NCBI RefSeq assembly: GCF_002571225.1
Contig: NZ_NVEC01000019.1
Location: forward strand, 34,997 to 98,996
DNA: 64,000 nucleotides
Reading direction: 5' to 3'
Origin: Bacillus sp. AFS059628
GTDB taxonomy: Bacteria; Bacillota; Bacilli; Bacillales; Bacillaceae_G
Shown: one piece after another, positions 17,634 to 26,036 of the stretch
Numbering within the stretch: position 1 is the stretch's first letter
How the letters are laid out: every line of letters begins with the position of its first letter
Program-made: the position numbers and the translations under genes
The notes under the pieces: generated by a model
Told to the model about the DNA's origin: nothing
Seen by the model: only the letters and a program-made list of their open reading frames with translations
Databases searched by the model: none

Positions 17634-18587
17634 ATGAACGAAATTGTGAACATGAGTAAGGAACGATTTAAAAAGTATTGTGAGGACAATGCAGCATTTG
17701 AAGAGGATATTAGTCGCATTATTAGTCACTACTTTTTATTACTAGGGAATAAGGCAAATATCTTACAGGAAAGAGAATTTAATAACGAAATTGAAGAAAA
17801 AACGTTTAAAAATAATGTGAAACGTTTTGAAACGCTATTCCCTGCAGCTGTTAAGAATGCATTTTTAAAAGGATATCAATTATGCCTTGAGTTTATACAT
17901 CATCCTGAAACACAAATTCCTGAGAATCTATATACTGATCCGAATTTTATAAAAGATATTCCTTTTGCCTTAGCAAATGCATCTGAATATGAATTGTACG
18001 AAATCATTCGTACAGATGAAACACAGGAATTTAGTGTATTTGCTATACGAACATATGAGGGAATTCGTCCATTGTTAGAACAAGTATTTTGCGAAGTTGC
18101 ATTCACTGGTGCTGAATATGCTTTTGAACATGAGCGATTGGAAAAAGGACTTGAATTAAAGAAAGGTAATAGTACCTCGTTAACCAAAGTTCCTGTAGAT
18201 CGTCTTTTCTCTATTACGCCTTCTGTTAATGGAGTTGTTGTACATGCGGAAGAACATTGCGAGATTTGGAATTTAAATTGGAATAGCAAAGTAACAATCG
18301 ATAATCCTTTTGTTGAGCTTGCTGAGGTTACATTTATTCATCAAACAAAGGATATGATTCAAAAAAATATTGAAAATGGTGTTTTATACTACAGCATTCT
18401 TTATATTGATACGCCTTTACATGAGATACAAGATCGTTTAGAAATACGAGTAAAACTAAATTCTGATTTTGGGGCTCCACGTCCAATTGAACAAGTTGAA
18501 ATGGAGTATATACTGAACGAGATTATTGGGAAGGTTCATCTTCAGGCACAGATTCCAACCGAAAACATGATTTTAATCCAACGTTAG
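17634..18587 (+). CDS. Hypothetical protein, first gene of Tad-like operon
   Basis: The 317-aa product is predicted cytoplasmic, with no signal peptide or membrane helix. The first 150 residues are helical (MSKERFKKYCEDNAAFEEDI, FPAAVKNAFLKGYQLCLEF). The last 130 look beta-rich (EIWNLNWNSKVTIDNPFVEL). It lies 19 bases before the TadZ-like gene and shares its leader, so it probably serves the same pilus or secretion machine. It starts at ATG 17634 after AAAGGGAGAA. No family recognised. Confidence 0.65.
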   Translation: MNEIVNMSKERFKKYCEDNAAFEEDISRIISHYFLLLGNKANILQEREFNNEIEEKTFKNNVKRFETLFPAAVKNAFLKGYQLCLEFIHHPETQIPENLYTDPNFIKDIPFALANASEYELYEIIRTDETQEFSVFAIRTYEGIRPLLEQVFCEVAFTGAEYAFEHERLEKGLELKKGNSTSLTKVPVDRLFSITPSVNGVVVHAEEHCEIWNLNWNSKVTIDNPFVELAEVTFIHQTKDMIQKNIENGVLYYSILYIDTPLHEIQDRLEIRVKLNSDFGAPRPIEQVEMEYILNEIIGKVHLQAQIPTENMILIQR

Positions 18588-18606
18588 AGTTTGTAGGAGG
18601 TTAGCT

Positions 18607-20106
18607 ATGGTGAAGAAAATTGTATTAGCTATTAGTGATACTGTATATACGGCATATTTACGTGAGGATTTTATTGGTGCGGGATTTGAAGTAGCTGATA
18701 GTGATGTGATGCACATCAAGTATCTAGATGAAATTCTAGATACGGAACAACCCAATATTTTATGTATTAATGACAAACGTTTAAATATTGATGCGGGACA
18801 AGAAGATAAACGGGAATTAATTATTTTACAGAAGTTAAGGGATATTCGCTTTAATCGGGATATTCGTATTGTGGTATTTACAGAGCGTGAAAATGATGAT
18901 GAGTTTTTGGCGAAACTGATTTATCTAGGTATCTATGACATTTTTAACTCTCGTAAAATTGATATTGATAATAAAGTTATCCCGCAGCTGCTACAGAAGT
19001 CGGATATTAAAAATGTAGCGGAAATTGTAGGAGCAAGTCAGGCACCCCAACAAACAAAGTTGCCTGAGGTTCCTGCTGATAAGCAAGAAGAGGAAGTATC
19101 AAGTGAAATAGAGGAAGATGGCAACAGTGAACCTGCCTCTATTTCCAACAAATTATTTAAAAACAAACAAAAGCGTAAGTCTGTCCCAGAGGAGACGCCA
19201 AAAGCACCTATTATAAAAAAACAATATAAATTGGCTTTTGAGCCGGTATATGAAAAACAAATAGGTATTGCTATTCCTAGAAGAACAATTGTTGTGGCCA
19301 GCATGAATAGAAGAAGTGGTGCTACTTTTGTTTCACATCTTTTAGCTGCTTACTTAAATGAATTACAGATTGATGTGAATTATATAGAGAATCTTTATGA
19401 TGATGGCTATACGTATCCGTTACTAAAGGGATATACGGAAGCACCAGAAAATTATCGTAGTGAATTTATGTTGCAGAGATATAAAGAGATGTTACAGAAG
19501 GAATCTGATATATTATCAATTCCAAAATGGAAGCAAGGAAAAATAAATTATATCGTAAAGAATCCTATAGTGGACCAAGAGCTAAAAATGGAAACAGAGC
19601 ATGACTTTGACCATTTTATTAAGGTTTTATTGGCAAACCAAGAAGCACCTATATCTATTGTTGATGCGGGTTACGATTGGGATAAAGATTTATACCATGA
19701 AATATGCGAAATGGCAGATTATATATTCTTTGTAGCGGAACCAGATCTGCATCAATTGCTAAAGATAGCACATCCCCTTACATCAAAAGAGAGAAAGCTC
19801 GTTTCTTACTTAGCTTTAGAGAAAACGAGAATCATTGGGAATAAGTTTTCTTCTGCCCTTTTAAAGAATGAAGTAGTAGAAGAATGTTTTGGAGAGAAGT
19901 TATTAACTGCTTTAGCGCCATATGGGATAGAAGATGTATTTGAATCTCAATTAAATAGTAGTACGTTACTATCTAGTCGGAACTATTATAAAGAGCTTGA
20001 AGGAATAATGAAGGAAATAGCAGAGTTATTGCTACCAAAACAATTGTTGAGCCAAAAGAAAAGTTCCATTTTAAGTGGTTTTCGATTTCGGAAGTCTGAA
20101 AATTAA
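18607..20106 (+). CDS. TadZ/CpaE-like receiver-ATPase protein
   Basis: The 499-aa protein has an N-terminal receiver-like domain (1-125: IVLAISDTVYTAYLREDFIG, RIVVFTERENDDEF), an acidic/Lys-rich linker (about 140-205), and a MinD/ParA-like ATPase domain. The deviant Walker A region RRTIVVASMNRRSGATFVSH (about 224-243) lacks the usual GK(S/T) lysine. ISIVDAGYDWDKDLY is the likely Walker B strand. This order is that of TadZ/CpaE, which places the Tad pilus assembly at its site. The altered P-loop suggests loss of ATP hydrolysis. ATG 18607 has a TAGGAGG RBS. Confidence 0.75.
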   Translation: MVKKIVLAISDTVYTAYLREDFIGAGFEVADSDVMHIKYLDEILDTEQPNILCINDKRLNIDAGQEDKRELIILQKLRDIRFNRDIRIVVFTERENDDEFLAKLIYLGIYDIFNSRKIDIDNKVIPQLLQKSDIKNVAEIVGASQAPQQTKLPEVPADKQEEEVSSEIEEDGNSEPASISNKLFKNKQKRKSVPEETPKAPIIKKQYKLAFEPVYEKQIGIAIPRRTIVVASMNRRSGATFVSHLLAAYLNELQIDVNYIENLYDDGYTYPLLKGYTEAPENYRSEFMLQRYKEMLQKESDILSIPKWKQGKINYIVKNPIVDQELKMETEHDFDHFIKVLLANQEAPISIVDAGYDWDKDLYHEICEMADYIFFVAEPDLHQLLKIAHPLTSKERKLVSYLALEKTRIIGNKFSSALLKNEVVEECFGEKLLTALAPYGIEDVFESQLNSSTLLSSRNYYKELEGIMKEIAELLLPKQLLSQKKSSILSGFRFRKSEN

Positions 20107-20122
20107 GGAGGTGTGAAAAGCG

Positions 20123-20572
20123 ATGCAAAAGTTTATTATAGGTGCTGCCTCATTATTATTATGTGTTGGCTGTTTATTCTTAATGACGGATATGATTATT
20201 GGCGATACAACACACGCAGATAATAAGTCTGCATTAGAACGTGCTGGAAGTACAGCGATGGATAAAGCCGTAAAAGTAGGTGTTTTACGGGCACAAGAAG
20301 AAATTGCTATTGAACCAGCAATCGCAAAGAAAGAGTTTGAAAAGTCTTATAAACAAAATGCAACATTTAAGGATCCGGCATCAAAACGAGAGTTTTCTGT
20401 ACATGCTGTACAAGAGCAACCTGCAATGATTGCGGTTGAAGGAGAAGCCGAGACTGCTAGTTATACTAAACAATTTGATGAAAAGAAAGGCAGCATTAAA
20501 AGTAACGCAAAACACATATTTATTTATGAAGCAGATTCTGACAACAAGAAAGCTGGAGGAAACGTGAAATAA
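20123..20572 (+). CDS. TadE/TadF-like pseudopilin candidate 1
   Basis: The 149-aa product has one N-terminal membrane helix (IIGAASLLLCVGCLFLMTDM, residues 4-23) and an extracellular remainder with ALERAGSTAMDKAVKVGVL immediately after it. One N-terminal helix followed by an amphipathic helix fits minor pilin-like proteins of Tad systems, and the gene sits between TadZ-like and another such protein. AAGGAGGTG precedes ATG 20123. Assignment is by topology and context. Confidence 0.6.
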   Translation: MQKFIIGAASLLLCVGCLFLMTDMIIGDTTHADNKSALERAGSTAMDKAVKVGVLRAQEEIAIEPAIAKKEFEKSYKQNATFKDPASKREFSVHAVQEQPAMIAVEGEAETASYTKQFDEKKGSIKSNAKHIFIYEADSDNKKAGGNVK

Positions 20573-20597
20573 ATAAGAAAAAGTAGGTGTGTAAGAA

Positions 20598-20993
20598 ATG
20601 CAAAATACAGTAACAACAGCGCTTTTTCTAACGCTTTCTTTATTATTGATAACCCTTATACCAGAGGGTGTACTGTATGGAATGCAGTTAATAAAGGCAC
20701 ATGATTTTGCTTCTAGTACAGTAGAGTTAGCAGAACAAACAGGTGGTTTTCAGTACACATATGAAGGAAAGAACGTAAATCTAATTCCTGATATAGAGAA
20801 GAAAATGAAAGAGCAGAATATGGATGGATGGAAATATGAATATACAAAAGACCGCGTAGATCATAATCAGCCATTGAATTTTAAGATAAAAGCTGAGCAT
20901 CACTTCTTTATTTTTAAAATGATAGGGATAGATGGTGTGAAAGCACCAATATGGGCTAACAAAGATGGAATGGGACAAATCTATTTCCGTTAA
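20598..20993 (+). CDS. TadE/TadF-like pseudopilin candidate 2
   Basis: The 131-aa product has an N-terminal helix (TTALFLTLSLLLITLIPEGV, residues 5-24) followed by MQLIKAHDFASSTVELAEQTGG. In pilin-like proteins that extended alpha-helix leads into a small globular domain. It resembles DUF4320-type proteins of Gram-positive Tad clusters as I remember them. It is the last gene before the terminator at 21021, so it closes the first Tad operon. Confidence 0.6.
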   Translation: MQNTVTTALFLTLSLLLITLIPEGVLYGMQLIKAHDFASSTVELAEQTGGFQYTYEGKNVNLIPDIEKKMKEQNMDGWKYEYTKDRVDHNQPLNFKIKAEHHFFIFKMIGIDGVKAPIWANKDGMGQIYFR

Positions 20994-21020
20994 AAATATC
21001 AATATGTATAAAAGAAGTAA

Positions 21021-21052
21021 AAAAACTATACTGGAAAGTGTAGTTTTTTTGC
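21021..21052 (+). terminator. Terminator of first Tad operon
   Basis: AAAAAACTATACT ... AGTGTAGTTTTTTT forms a stem with a T tract after the gene ending at 20993. Confidence 0.75.
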
Positions 21053-21251
21053 TAGAAATATATATTTATAAATAAATATATATAAATAATTTACGAGTCT
21101 ATTTCTATACGGTAATATTTACCATATAGAACAGCGGTTATAAAAGAATGTTAATTTATAAATTTATATGTTCAATTATCTAGATTTTATATTTAAATTC
21201 GGTACAATAAAGGAATCTATGAAAAAACTAATATATTTGGAGGAAAAAACA

Positions 21252-22493
21252 ATGGTAAACAAATTTTTAAAAACAGCAACAGCATTAACAATTATGGGAA
21301 CATCTTTATTAGGAGCAGGAGCATTTACAGCGAAAGCCGCTGATAACACAGATTCACTAAAATTCAATGATGTTCCAGCAAATCATTGGTCTACAAAAGC
21401 TATCTATGATCTAGCAAACCGTAAAGTAGTAGCAGGATACGGAAATAATATTTTTGGTTTTGGTGACAATGTCACTCGTGGACAAGTCGCTCGCATGATC
21501 TATGCATATGTAAAACCAGCAGATGCAGATGCTAGCTTCAAAAATCCATTTACAGATATTAGAGGACACATGTTTGAAAAAGAAATCAGAGCACTTGCTA
21601 AAGCAGGTCTGGTAAATGGTTATGGTGAAGGGAAATTCGGTCCAGATGATGTCTTAACTCGTGAACAAATGGCGCAAGTACTTACAAATGCTTTCAAGTT
21701 CAAATCTACTAAGACAACATCCTTTACTGACATTGATAAAAACTCTTGGGCATTAAAAGCAATTAGTGCATTAGAAGAAAATGGCGTTACTATTGGTACG
21801 GGAGGTAAAATGTATTCACCATATGCACATGTAACTCGTGAACAATATAGCCAGTTCTTATATAACTCTATTAATGCAGTAGAAAAAGAGACTAAGCCAG
21901 AAGTAAAGCCAGATCCAAAACCTGAAACAAAACCAGAGGAAAAACCAGAAGTGAAGCCAGACCCAAAACCTGAAACAAAACCAGAGGAAAAACCAGAAGA
22001 AAAGCCTGAAGAAAAACCAGATACAAATTTACCATCAAGTATAGATAAAAGTTTAGTTACAGAGGAAGTTACGTATAATCCAAACGCTATGAAAAACCCG
22101 ATTGCTCAAAAATCCATTTCTACAGAAGCACAAAATCTTATCAAGAGTGTGAATGCTAAATATGGCACTAACCTTAAGTATGCAGATTTAAACGGAACTA
22201 TTAGAATAATTGATAAAAATATGTATTTACCAGAAGGTACAATTGGGGCACAAGTCTACGTTAATGCAACTAGTGAGAATGATTTTAAAATTATTTTCTT
22301 AGATAATAACGAAGCAACTATTGAATTAGCTAAAAAGTGGACTACGATGTTAAATTCTGATTTAGTTCTAGATAAAGAAATTCAAGAAACTGTAGATGCT
22401 CAAGAAATTAATAACTACGAAAAAGGAAAATATAAGATTCGTGTAGGGCATTCTACAGCTGACCATATGATGTACATTCAAGTACGTGTATAA
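21252..22493 (+). CDS. S-layer homology (SLH) surface protein
   Basis: The 413-aa secreted protein has a signal peptide (residues 1-30, ending FTAKAA). Three SLH domains follow (about 36-80, 95-140 and 155-200), recognised by FNDVPANHWSTKAIYDLANR, FTDIRGHMFEKEIRALAKAG and FTDIDKNSWALKAISALEEN with the associated REQ/RGQ motifs. SLH domains bind pyruvylated cell-wall polysaccharide in this group. Next is a repeated Lys/Glu/Pro linker (KPEVKPDPKPETKPEEK, twice) that probably crosses the wall, and a C-terminal domain of about 150 residues that I do not recognise. I chose ATG 21252 after TTGGAGGAA. Its place inside the Tad locus suggests it anchors or presents the pilus. Confidence 0.9.
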   Translation: MVNKFLKTATALTIMGTSLLGAGAFTAKAADNTDSLKFNDVPANHWSTKAIYDLANRKVVAGYGNNIFGFGDNVTRGQVARMIYAYVKPADADASFKNPFTDIRGHMFEKEIRALAKAGLVNGYGEGKFGPDDVLTREQMAQVLTNAFKFKSTKTTSFTDIDKNSWALKAISALEENGVTIGTGGKMYSPYAHVTREQYSQFLYNSINAVEKETKPEVKPDPKPETKPEEKPEVKPDPKPETKPEEKPEEKPEEKPDTNLPSSIDKSLVTEEVTYNPNAMKNPIAQKSISTEAQNLIKSVNAKYGTNLKYADLNGTIRIIDKNMYLPEGTIGAQVYVNATSENDFKIIFLDNNEATIELAKKWTTMLNSDLVLDKEIQETVDAQEINNYEKGKYKIRVGHSTADHMMYIQVRV

Positions 22494-22577
22494 TATCATT
22501 GCAATTCAATGTTTCATTTGATATATTGAAATATGTAATATAACAATTAATGAATAAATTTGATTTATTTACGTAAA

Positions 22578-22620
22578 GGACACACCTTACGTACCTCCCA
22601 AGGTACAGGTGTGTCCTTTT
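22578..22620 (+). promoter_or_regulatory. Leader terminator element C
   Basis: GGACACACCT pairs with AGGTGTGTCC around an inner GTACCT/AGGTAC stem, then a T tract. It is 20 bases before the RBS of the gene at 22643 and about 85 bases after the SLH gene, so it could end the SLH transcript or attenuate the next gene. The stem matches elements A, B and E. Confidence 0.65.
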
Positions 22621-22642
22621 TTATGTTTAAAGGAGGGGTTTT

Positions 22643-24988
22643 ATGAAACTGAGTAAAAAAATATTATTAACCTGTTCTTCTTTTATTTTGTTATTACCAT
22701 CAGTAGCAAGCGCGGGAAATAGTGATGTACCATTTTATGATGGGAGTGAAACTACGATTTTAGTATCAGACGAATTACAATTGAAGGGAAAACTTCTTAG
22801 GTCTGGGAGTAAATATAAGCCAAAAGAGTTCGAGTATAAAGGGGATTTACATTTTCCTGCTGTGTACAATGGCTCTTTTAATTGGGGAAATTCGAGGGAG
22901 AACCTCATCCAAAATGAAGACCATTCAGAACCTTATGTGCGTATATCAAATGACGGCTATATTAACCCTTCAGTTGTAGTAGGAGATAGAATGGTAACTG
23001 AAGTGGAGAGAATTACAAATAGCATAATCACAGATAAATATTGGGGTAACTCTCAGTTTGTTTTAAAATATTTAATTCCACATAAGATTACAAATCAAGC
23101 TTCCTTTGAATCTTATGGACATTTCTATTGGATTAGGGATATTGCCTATCTTTCTGGTGGATATGCAGGGGCTGGTGGTGTAAATGATGTGAATAAGTAT
23201 AGCTTGTGGTATGTACGCACAAGTAAACCTCAAATAAAAGATTTTAAAGTTACGAGTGGGAAAAAAGATATACCCGTAACATTTACATTTAACGGTTTTG
23301 AATATGTAAGTAAAAATAAAGGATACAATGACCGAGATCCTAATGGAACAACAATAAACCCTTATCAAAAAGCTGCTGGAGAACGGAACCGAGTTAAATG
23401 GATGTTAGATGTTACAAAAGATGGCGAAACCGTGTATCATCAAGAAAATTATCTGCGCTCAAATCCGCAAAAAGATAATCAAAAACCAAATGAAGGTGAT
23501 GCAGGGCAATTTAAGTCAGAAGAATTAAGATGGCAGCCACAAATGTGTGGCCGATATACTGCGAAAATTAAAGTCCTTGATGCTGTTCAAAGGGAATCAA
23601 ATGAGAAAACTGTTGATTTCACCATAGATGGTAACTGTGGTACAGAAGTAACACCTAATCCAGATCCAGGTAATGAAGATGATTTTAAATATAAAATTGA
23701 TTTCTCTGCTGACCGAATTGAAGGAGAAACAGCAAGAGAAGGAAAGAATATAAAAACAAGAATAGATGTATCACGTGATAATTTTAAACCAGAGCGTGAC
23801 CAATATAGAGCAAACGTAAATAACAATATTAATAAGTTCCAGCAAGAAGTAAATAGTTCTGAATCCGATAGAGATAGTGCGCAGTCTAGTCTAAGTTATT
23901 GCCGTCGTAATCCAATTCATGAGGTAGATGCAGAAGGGAACCATCACTATTACGATAGAGACTGCTCTTGGGAAGAAAATAGACTGGACAGTGCAGCAAG
24001 TAGGTTAGATACAGCTAGACAGAAATTAGAAAAAGAGAAAAATAAAATTAAAAAGTTAGATGCATTAGAAACGAAATATGCAAATCCTGAAACAGTAGTC
24101 GTGCTCAAGCATAACGGACAACAAGTAGCATCACAAAAGGTAAGGTTAACTGAGGGAGAAAAGAAAACCTTGAACCTTGGCTGGCAACATAAGGGGAAAG
24201 GAACAATTCTGGCGGAAATTAACCCTGCTGGTAATCGTTTAGATATAGAAGAAACCACATACAAAAATAACCCTATTAAAACAGCTATCTATGCACCATC
24301 TCATGAAAAAGGGATGTGCGGAGTAACTAGTGTAAAAGGTGTGGTAGAAACAGTAAATGAACGTGTATCTAAAGATGATACAGTTGGAGAAATGTTCTAT
24401 GAGTCATTAAGTGGAAATATTGATAATTTAGCACCATCTAAGCTTCATGCTGGGTATGGTTTTTCTTATGAAGTAAACGGAAAATACAAAAATGATTGGA
24501 ATGCTAATTATCCAGGTGTATTTACAAAAGCAACGGCACAATATCCTTTTGCTGATGAAGGATTAAAACCTACACAAGAATTAGACATTGTTTCTAATAC
24601 TGGTTTAACATCAAAATTCCTACCTAAAAATATGTATTTGTCTGAAGTAACAGGACATGTCTTTGATAGTAAAAGACCAACTAAGTCTTTATATTGGGAT
24701 GGGAAGGAAAAAATTATTGATGGCCAACGCAAATGGTATGCGCCATTAAAAACGAAAGACGGAAAATATTCGTTCAATGTTGAAACAAACCCAGCAGGTG
24801 TGAATGAAATGAGCTTGTGCCTGACAAATGACGTGGAAATTAAAGGTGTCGCGTATGATGACTTTAAGAAGAGAAGGGTGCTTGCAGACCTTCCATTCCC
24901 TGTACAAACACCTGGATGGAACTGGGTTGGAAAAGAACACATAATTACAGACTTATCAAACTGGTACTACATGAAGAATAAAAATTAG
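22643..24988 (+). CDS. Large secreted protein with CARDB-like domain
   Basis: The 781-aa protein has a signal peptide (KILLTCSSFILLLPSVASAG, cleaved near residue 25). A beta-rich N-terminal half follows. A coiled coil lies at about 385-475 (DRDSAQSSLSYCRRN, ASRLDTARQKLEKEKNKIKK), with cysteine pairs at its ends. A CARDB-like segment (TVVVLKHNGQQVASQKVRLT, residues about 485-550, ending in an NNPI motif) comes next, then a C-terminal domain with MCGV. There is no LPXTG or SLH. It is probably displayed or exported by the neighbouring machine and could be an adhesin or pilus-associated factor; function unproven. ATG 22643 follows AAAGGAGGGG. Confidence 0.7.
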   Translation: MKLSKKILLTCSSFILLLPSVASAGNSDVPFYDGSETTILVSDELQLKGKLLRSGSKYKPKEFEYKGDLHFPAVYNGSFNWGNSRENLIQNEDHSEPYVRISNDGYINPSVVVGDRMVTEVERITNSIITDKYWGNSQFVLKYLIPHKITNQASFESYGHFYWIRDIAYLSGGYAGAGGVNDVNKYSLWYVRTSKPQIKDFKVTSGKKDIPVTFTFNGFEYVSKNKGYNDRDPNGTTINPYQKAAGERNRVKWMLDVTKDGETVYHQENYLRSNPQKDNQKPNEGDAGQFKSEELRWQPQMCGRYTAKIKVLDAVQRESNEKTVDFTIDGNCGTEVTPNPDPGNEDDFKYKIDFSADRIEGETAREGKNIKTRIDVSRDNFKPERDQYRANVNNNINKFQQEVNSSESDRDSAQSSLSYCRRNPIHEVDAEGNHHYYDRDCSWEENRLDSAASRLDTARQKLEKEKNKIKKLDALETKYANPETVVVLKHNGQQVASQKVRLTEGEKKTLNLGWQHKGKGTILAEINPAGNRLDIEETTYKNNPIKTAIYAPSHEKGMCGVTSVKGVVETVNERVSKDDTVGEMFYESLSGNIDNLAPSKLHAGYGFSYEVNGKYKNDWNANYPGVFTKATAQYPFADEGLKPTQELDIVSNTGLTSKFLPKNMYLSEVTGHVFDSKRPTKSLYWDGKEKIIDGQRKWYAPLKTKDGKYSFNVETNPAGVNEMSLCLTNDVEIKGVAYDDFKKRRVLADLPFPVQTPGWNWVGKEHIITDLSNWYYMKNKN

Positions 24989-25066
24989 TTAAATAGTATT
25001 ATATAATTAGTGGAATTGATAAAAGTATATAATCCTTCTTAAACTAGTAGCTGAATGGATAAACCA

Positions 25067-25101
25067 AAGGCACATCCCTTAATGGGGTGTGCCTTTTTTT
25101 A
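25067..25101 (+). promoter_or_regulatory. Leader terminator element D
   Basis: AAGGCACATCCC pairs with GGGGTGTGCCTT, followed by seven T, 22 bases before the small gene at 25123. GCTGAATGGAT upstream resembles the GCTAAACGGAC lead-in of elements A and B. It could equally terminate the 22643 gene. Confidence 0.6.
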
Positions 25102-25122
25102 CGTAGAAAGGGGAATTTTCGA

Positions 25123-25284
25123 ATGGATAAAAAGAAAAAACAACGTATAAAACGAACTATTTTTATTGGCGTTATCGTAATGATTATCTCGCTATATATT
25201 GGAAGTGAATTTCAGGATCGGAATGGAAAAAGCTATGCTCCTGCAAAGTATTTTGAAACAGGAACGAAATTGATTTCGTATTAA
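25123..25284 (+). CDS. Small single-helix membrane protein
   Basis: The 53-aa product has a basic start (MDKKKKQRIKR), one membrane helix (TIFIGVIVMIISLYIG, residues 12-27) and a short polar tail. ATG 25123 follows AAAGGGG at good spacing. It sits between the secreted protein and the cpaB operon and may be a small component of the Tad machine. No homology recognised. Confidence 0.55.
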   Translation: MDKKKKQRIKRTIFIGVIVMIISLYIGSEFQDRNGKSYAPAKYFETGTKLISY

Positions 25285-25400
25285 AGATATTTTGTGTTAT
25301 TTCACTAACTATAGTGGATGAATACACATGACATGTACGATAGTTGGTGTTATAATATGTGTAGAAGTATTATAAAGATAGTTTTCGCATAAACTAAATA

Positions 25401-25433
25401 AGACGAGATGCTCCAACATCTCGCCTTATGTAA
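25401..25433. terminator. Bidirectional terminator
   Basis: AAGACGAGATG pairs with CATCTCGCCTT (one G-U). It lies between the plus gene at 25123 and the minus gene at 25468 and could end either transcript. Confidence 0.65.
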
Positions 25434-25467
25434 CTGTTACCGCAAGGTGGCTAGTTGCTAAAAAAGT

Positions 25468-25659
25468 TTATTTTTTCTTAGAACCGCCCTTCACACGCTT
25501 GCAGGCATTGTGGGTGGTTCTTTTCGTTTTTTGTCGCTTTTTTTGTGTTTGTTTCCAAGACGTTGATAGGGATTTCCCTACTCGTTTTGCCACAAATACA
25601 GCGACTTCTCTAGCAATAACTTTTACAATTTCAATTGCTATCATGAAAAGAATGTCCAT
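25468..25659 (-). CDS. Small hydrophobic-cationic protein; possible type I toxin
   Basis: The 63-aa product has a hydrophobic N-terminal half (MDILFMIAIEIVKVIAREVA) and a strongly basic tail (KQTQKKRQKTKRTT, CKRVKGGSKKK). It starts at ATG 25659 after a very strong AAGGAGGTG. The mRNA would have complementary ends: GGTGGCCAGTTGC upstream of the gene pairs (12 of 13) with GCAACTAGCCACC downstream. Such end-to-end pairing and this protein plan are typical of type I toxin genes. No antitoxin RNA is proven, so a basic membrane peptide of other function is possible. Confidence 0.5.
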   Translation of the reverse strand: MDILFMIAIEIVKVIAREVAVFVAKRVGKSLSTSWKQTQKKRQKTKRTTHNACKRVKGGSKKK

Positions 25660-25863
25660 AGTGTCACCTCCTTTCTCCATAAAATAAAGGAGAAAGGAAA
25701 GCAACTGGCCACCCTGAAATATTCAGTTGCGTTATATTAATTATACCATATTTAAGGGTGGGTTAATAGCTTGAAAACATTGATGTGACAACGTTTTTAA
25801 GGGTTTTTGAGTTTTTAAATCAGAGCTTTGAAATGGTAAAATAAATATTTTTTTTAGAAATGA

Positions 25864-25892
25864 TTGACATAAAACTCTATATATCTTAATAT
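25864..25892 (+). promoter_or_regulatory. Sigma-A promoter for cpaB-tadABC operon
   Basis: TTGACA (25864-25869), 17-bp spacer, TAATAT (25887-25892). It starts a leader of about 138 nt that holds hairpin element E. Confidence 0.75.
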
Positions 25893-25948
25893 TGAAATTG
25901 TAATATTAAAGAAACCAAATCCAACATTTTCATATAGACTTTAGATTA

Positions 25949-26002
25949 GCTAAAAGGACACACCTAAGGCGCATTATGCCATAGGTGTGTCCTTTTTTTT
26001 TT
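25949..26002 (+). promoter_or_regulatory. Leader terminator element E
   Basis: GCTAAAAGGACACACCT pairs with AGGTGTGTCC around GGC/GCC, then ten T. Spacing between promoter, hairpin and start codon is close to that of element A (about 60 and 45-70 bases), which supports a common control mechanism. Confidence 0.8.
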
Positions 26003-26036
26003 GCGTTTAAAGGCTACATAAGGAGGAATACAAACA

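Noticed and set aside
22900-24940. Several minus-strand frames opposite the large secreted protein
   Set aside because: Antisense shadows; the plus strand has a signal peptide, RBS and continuous domains.
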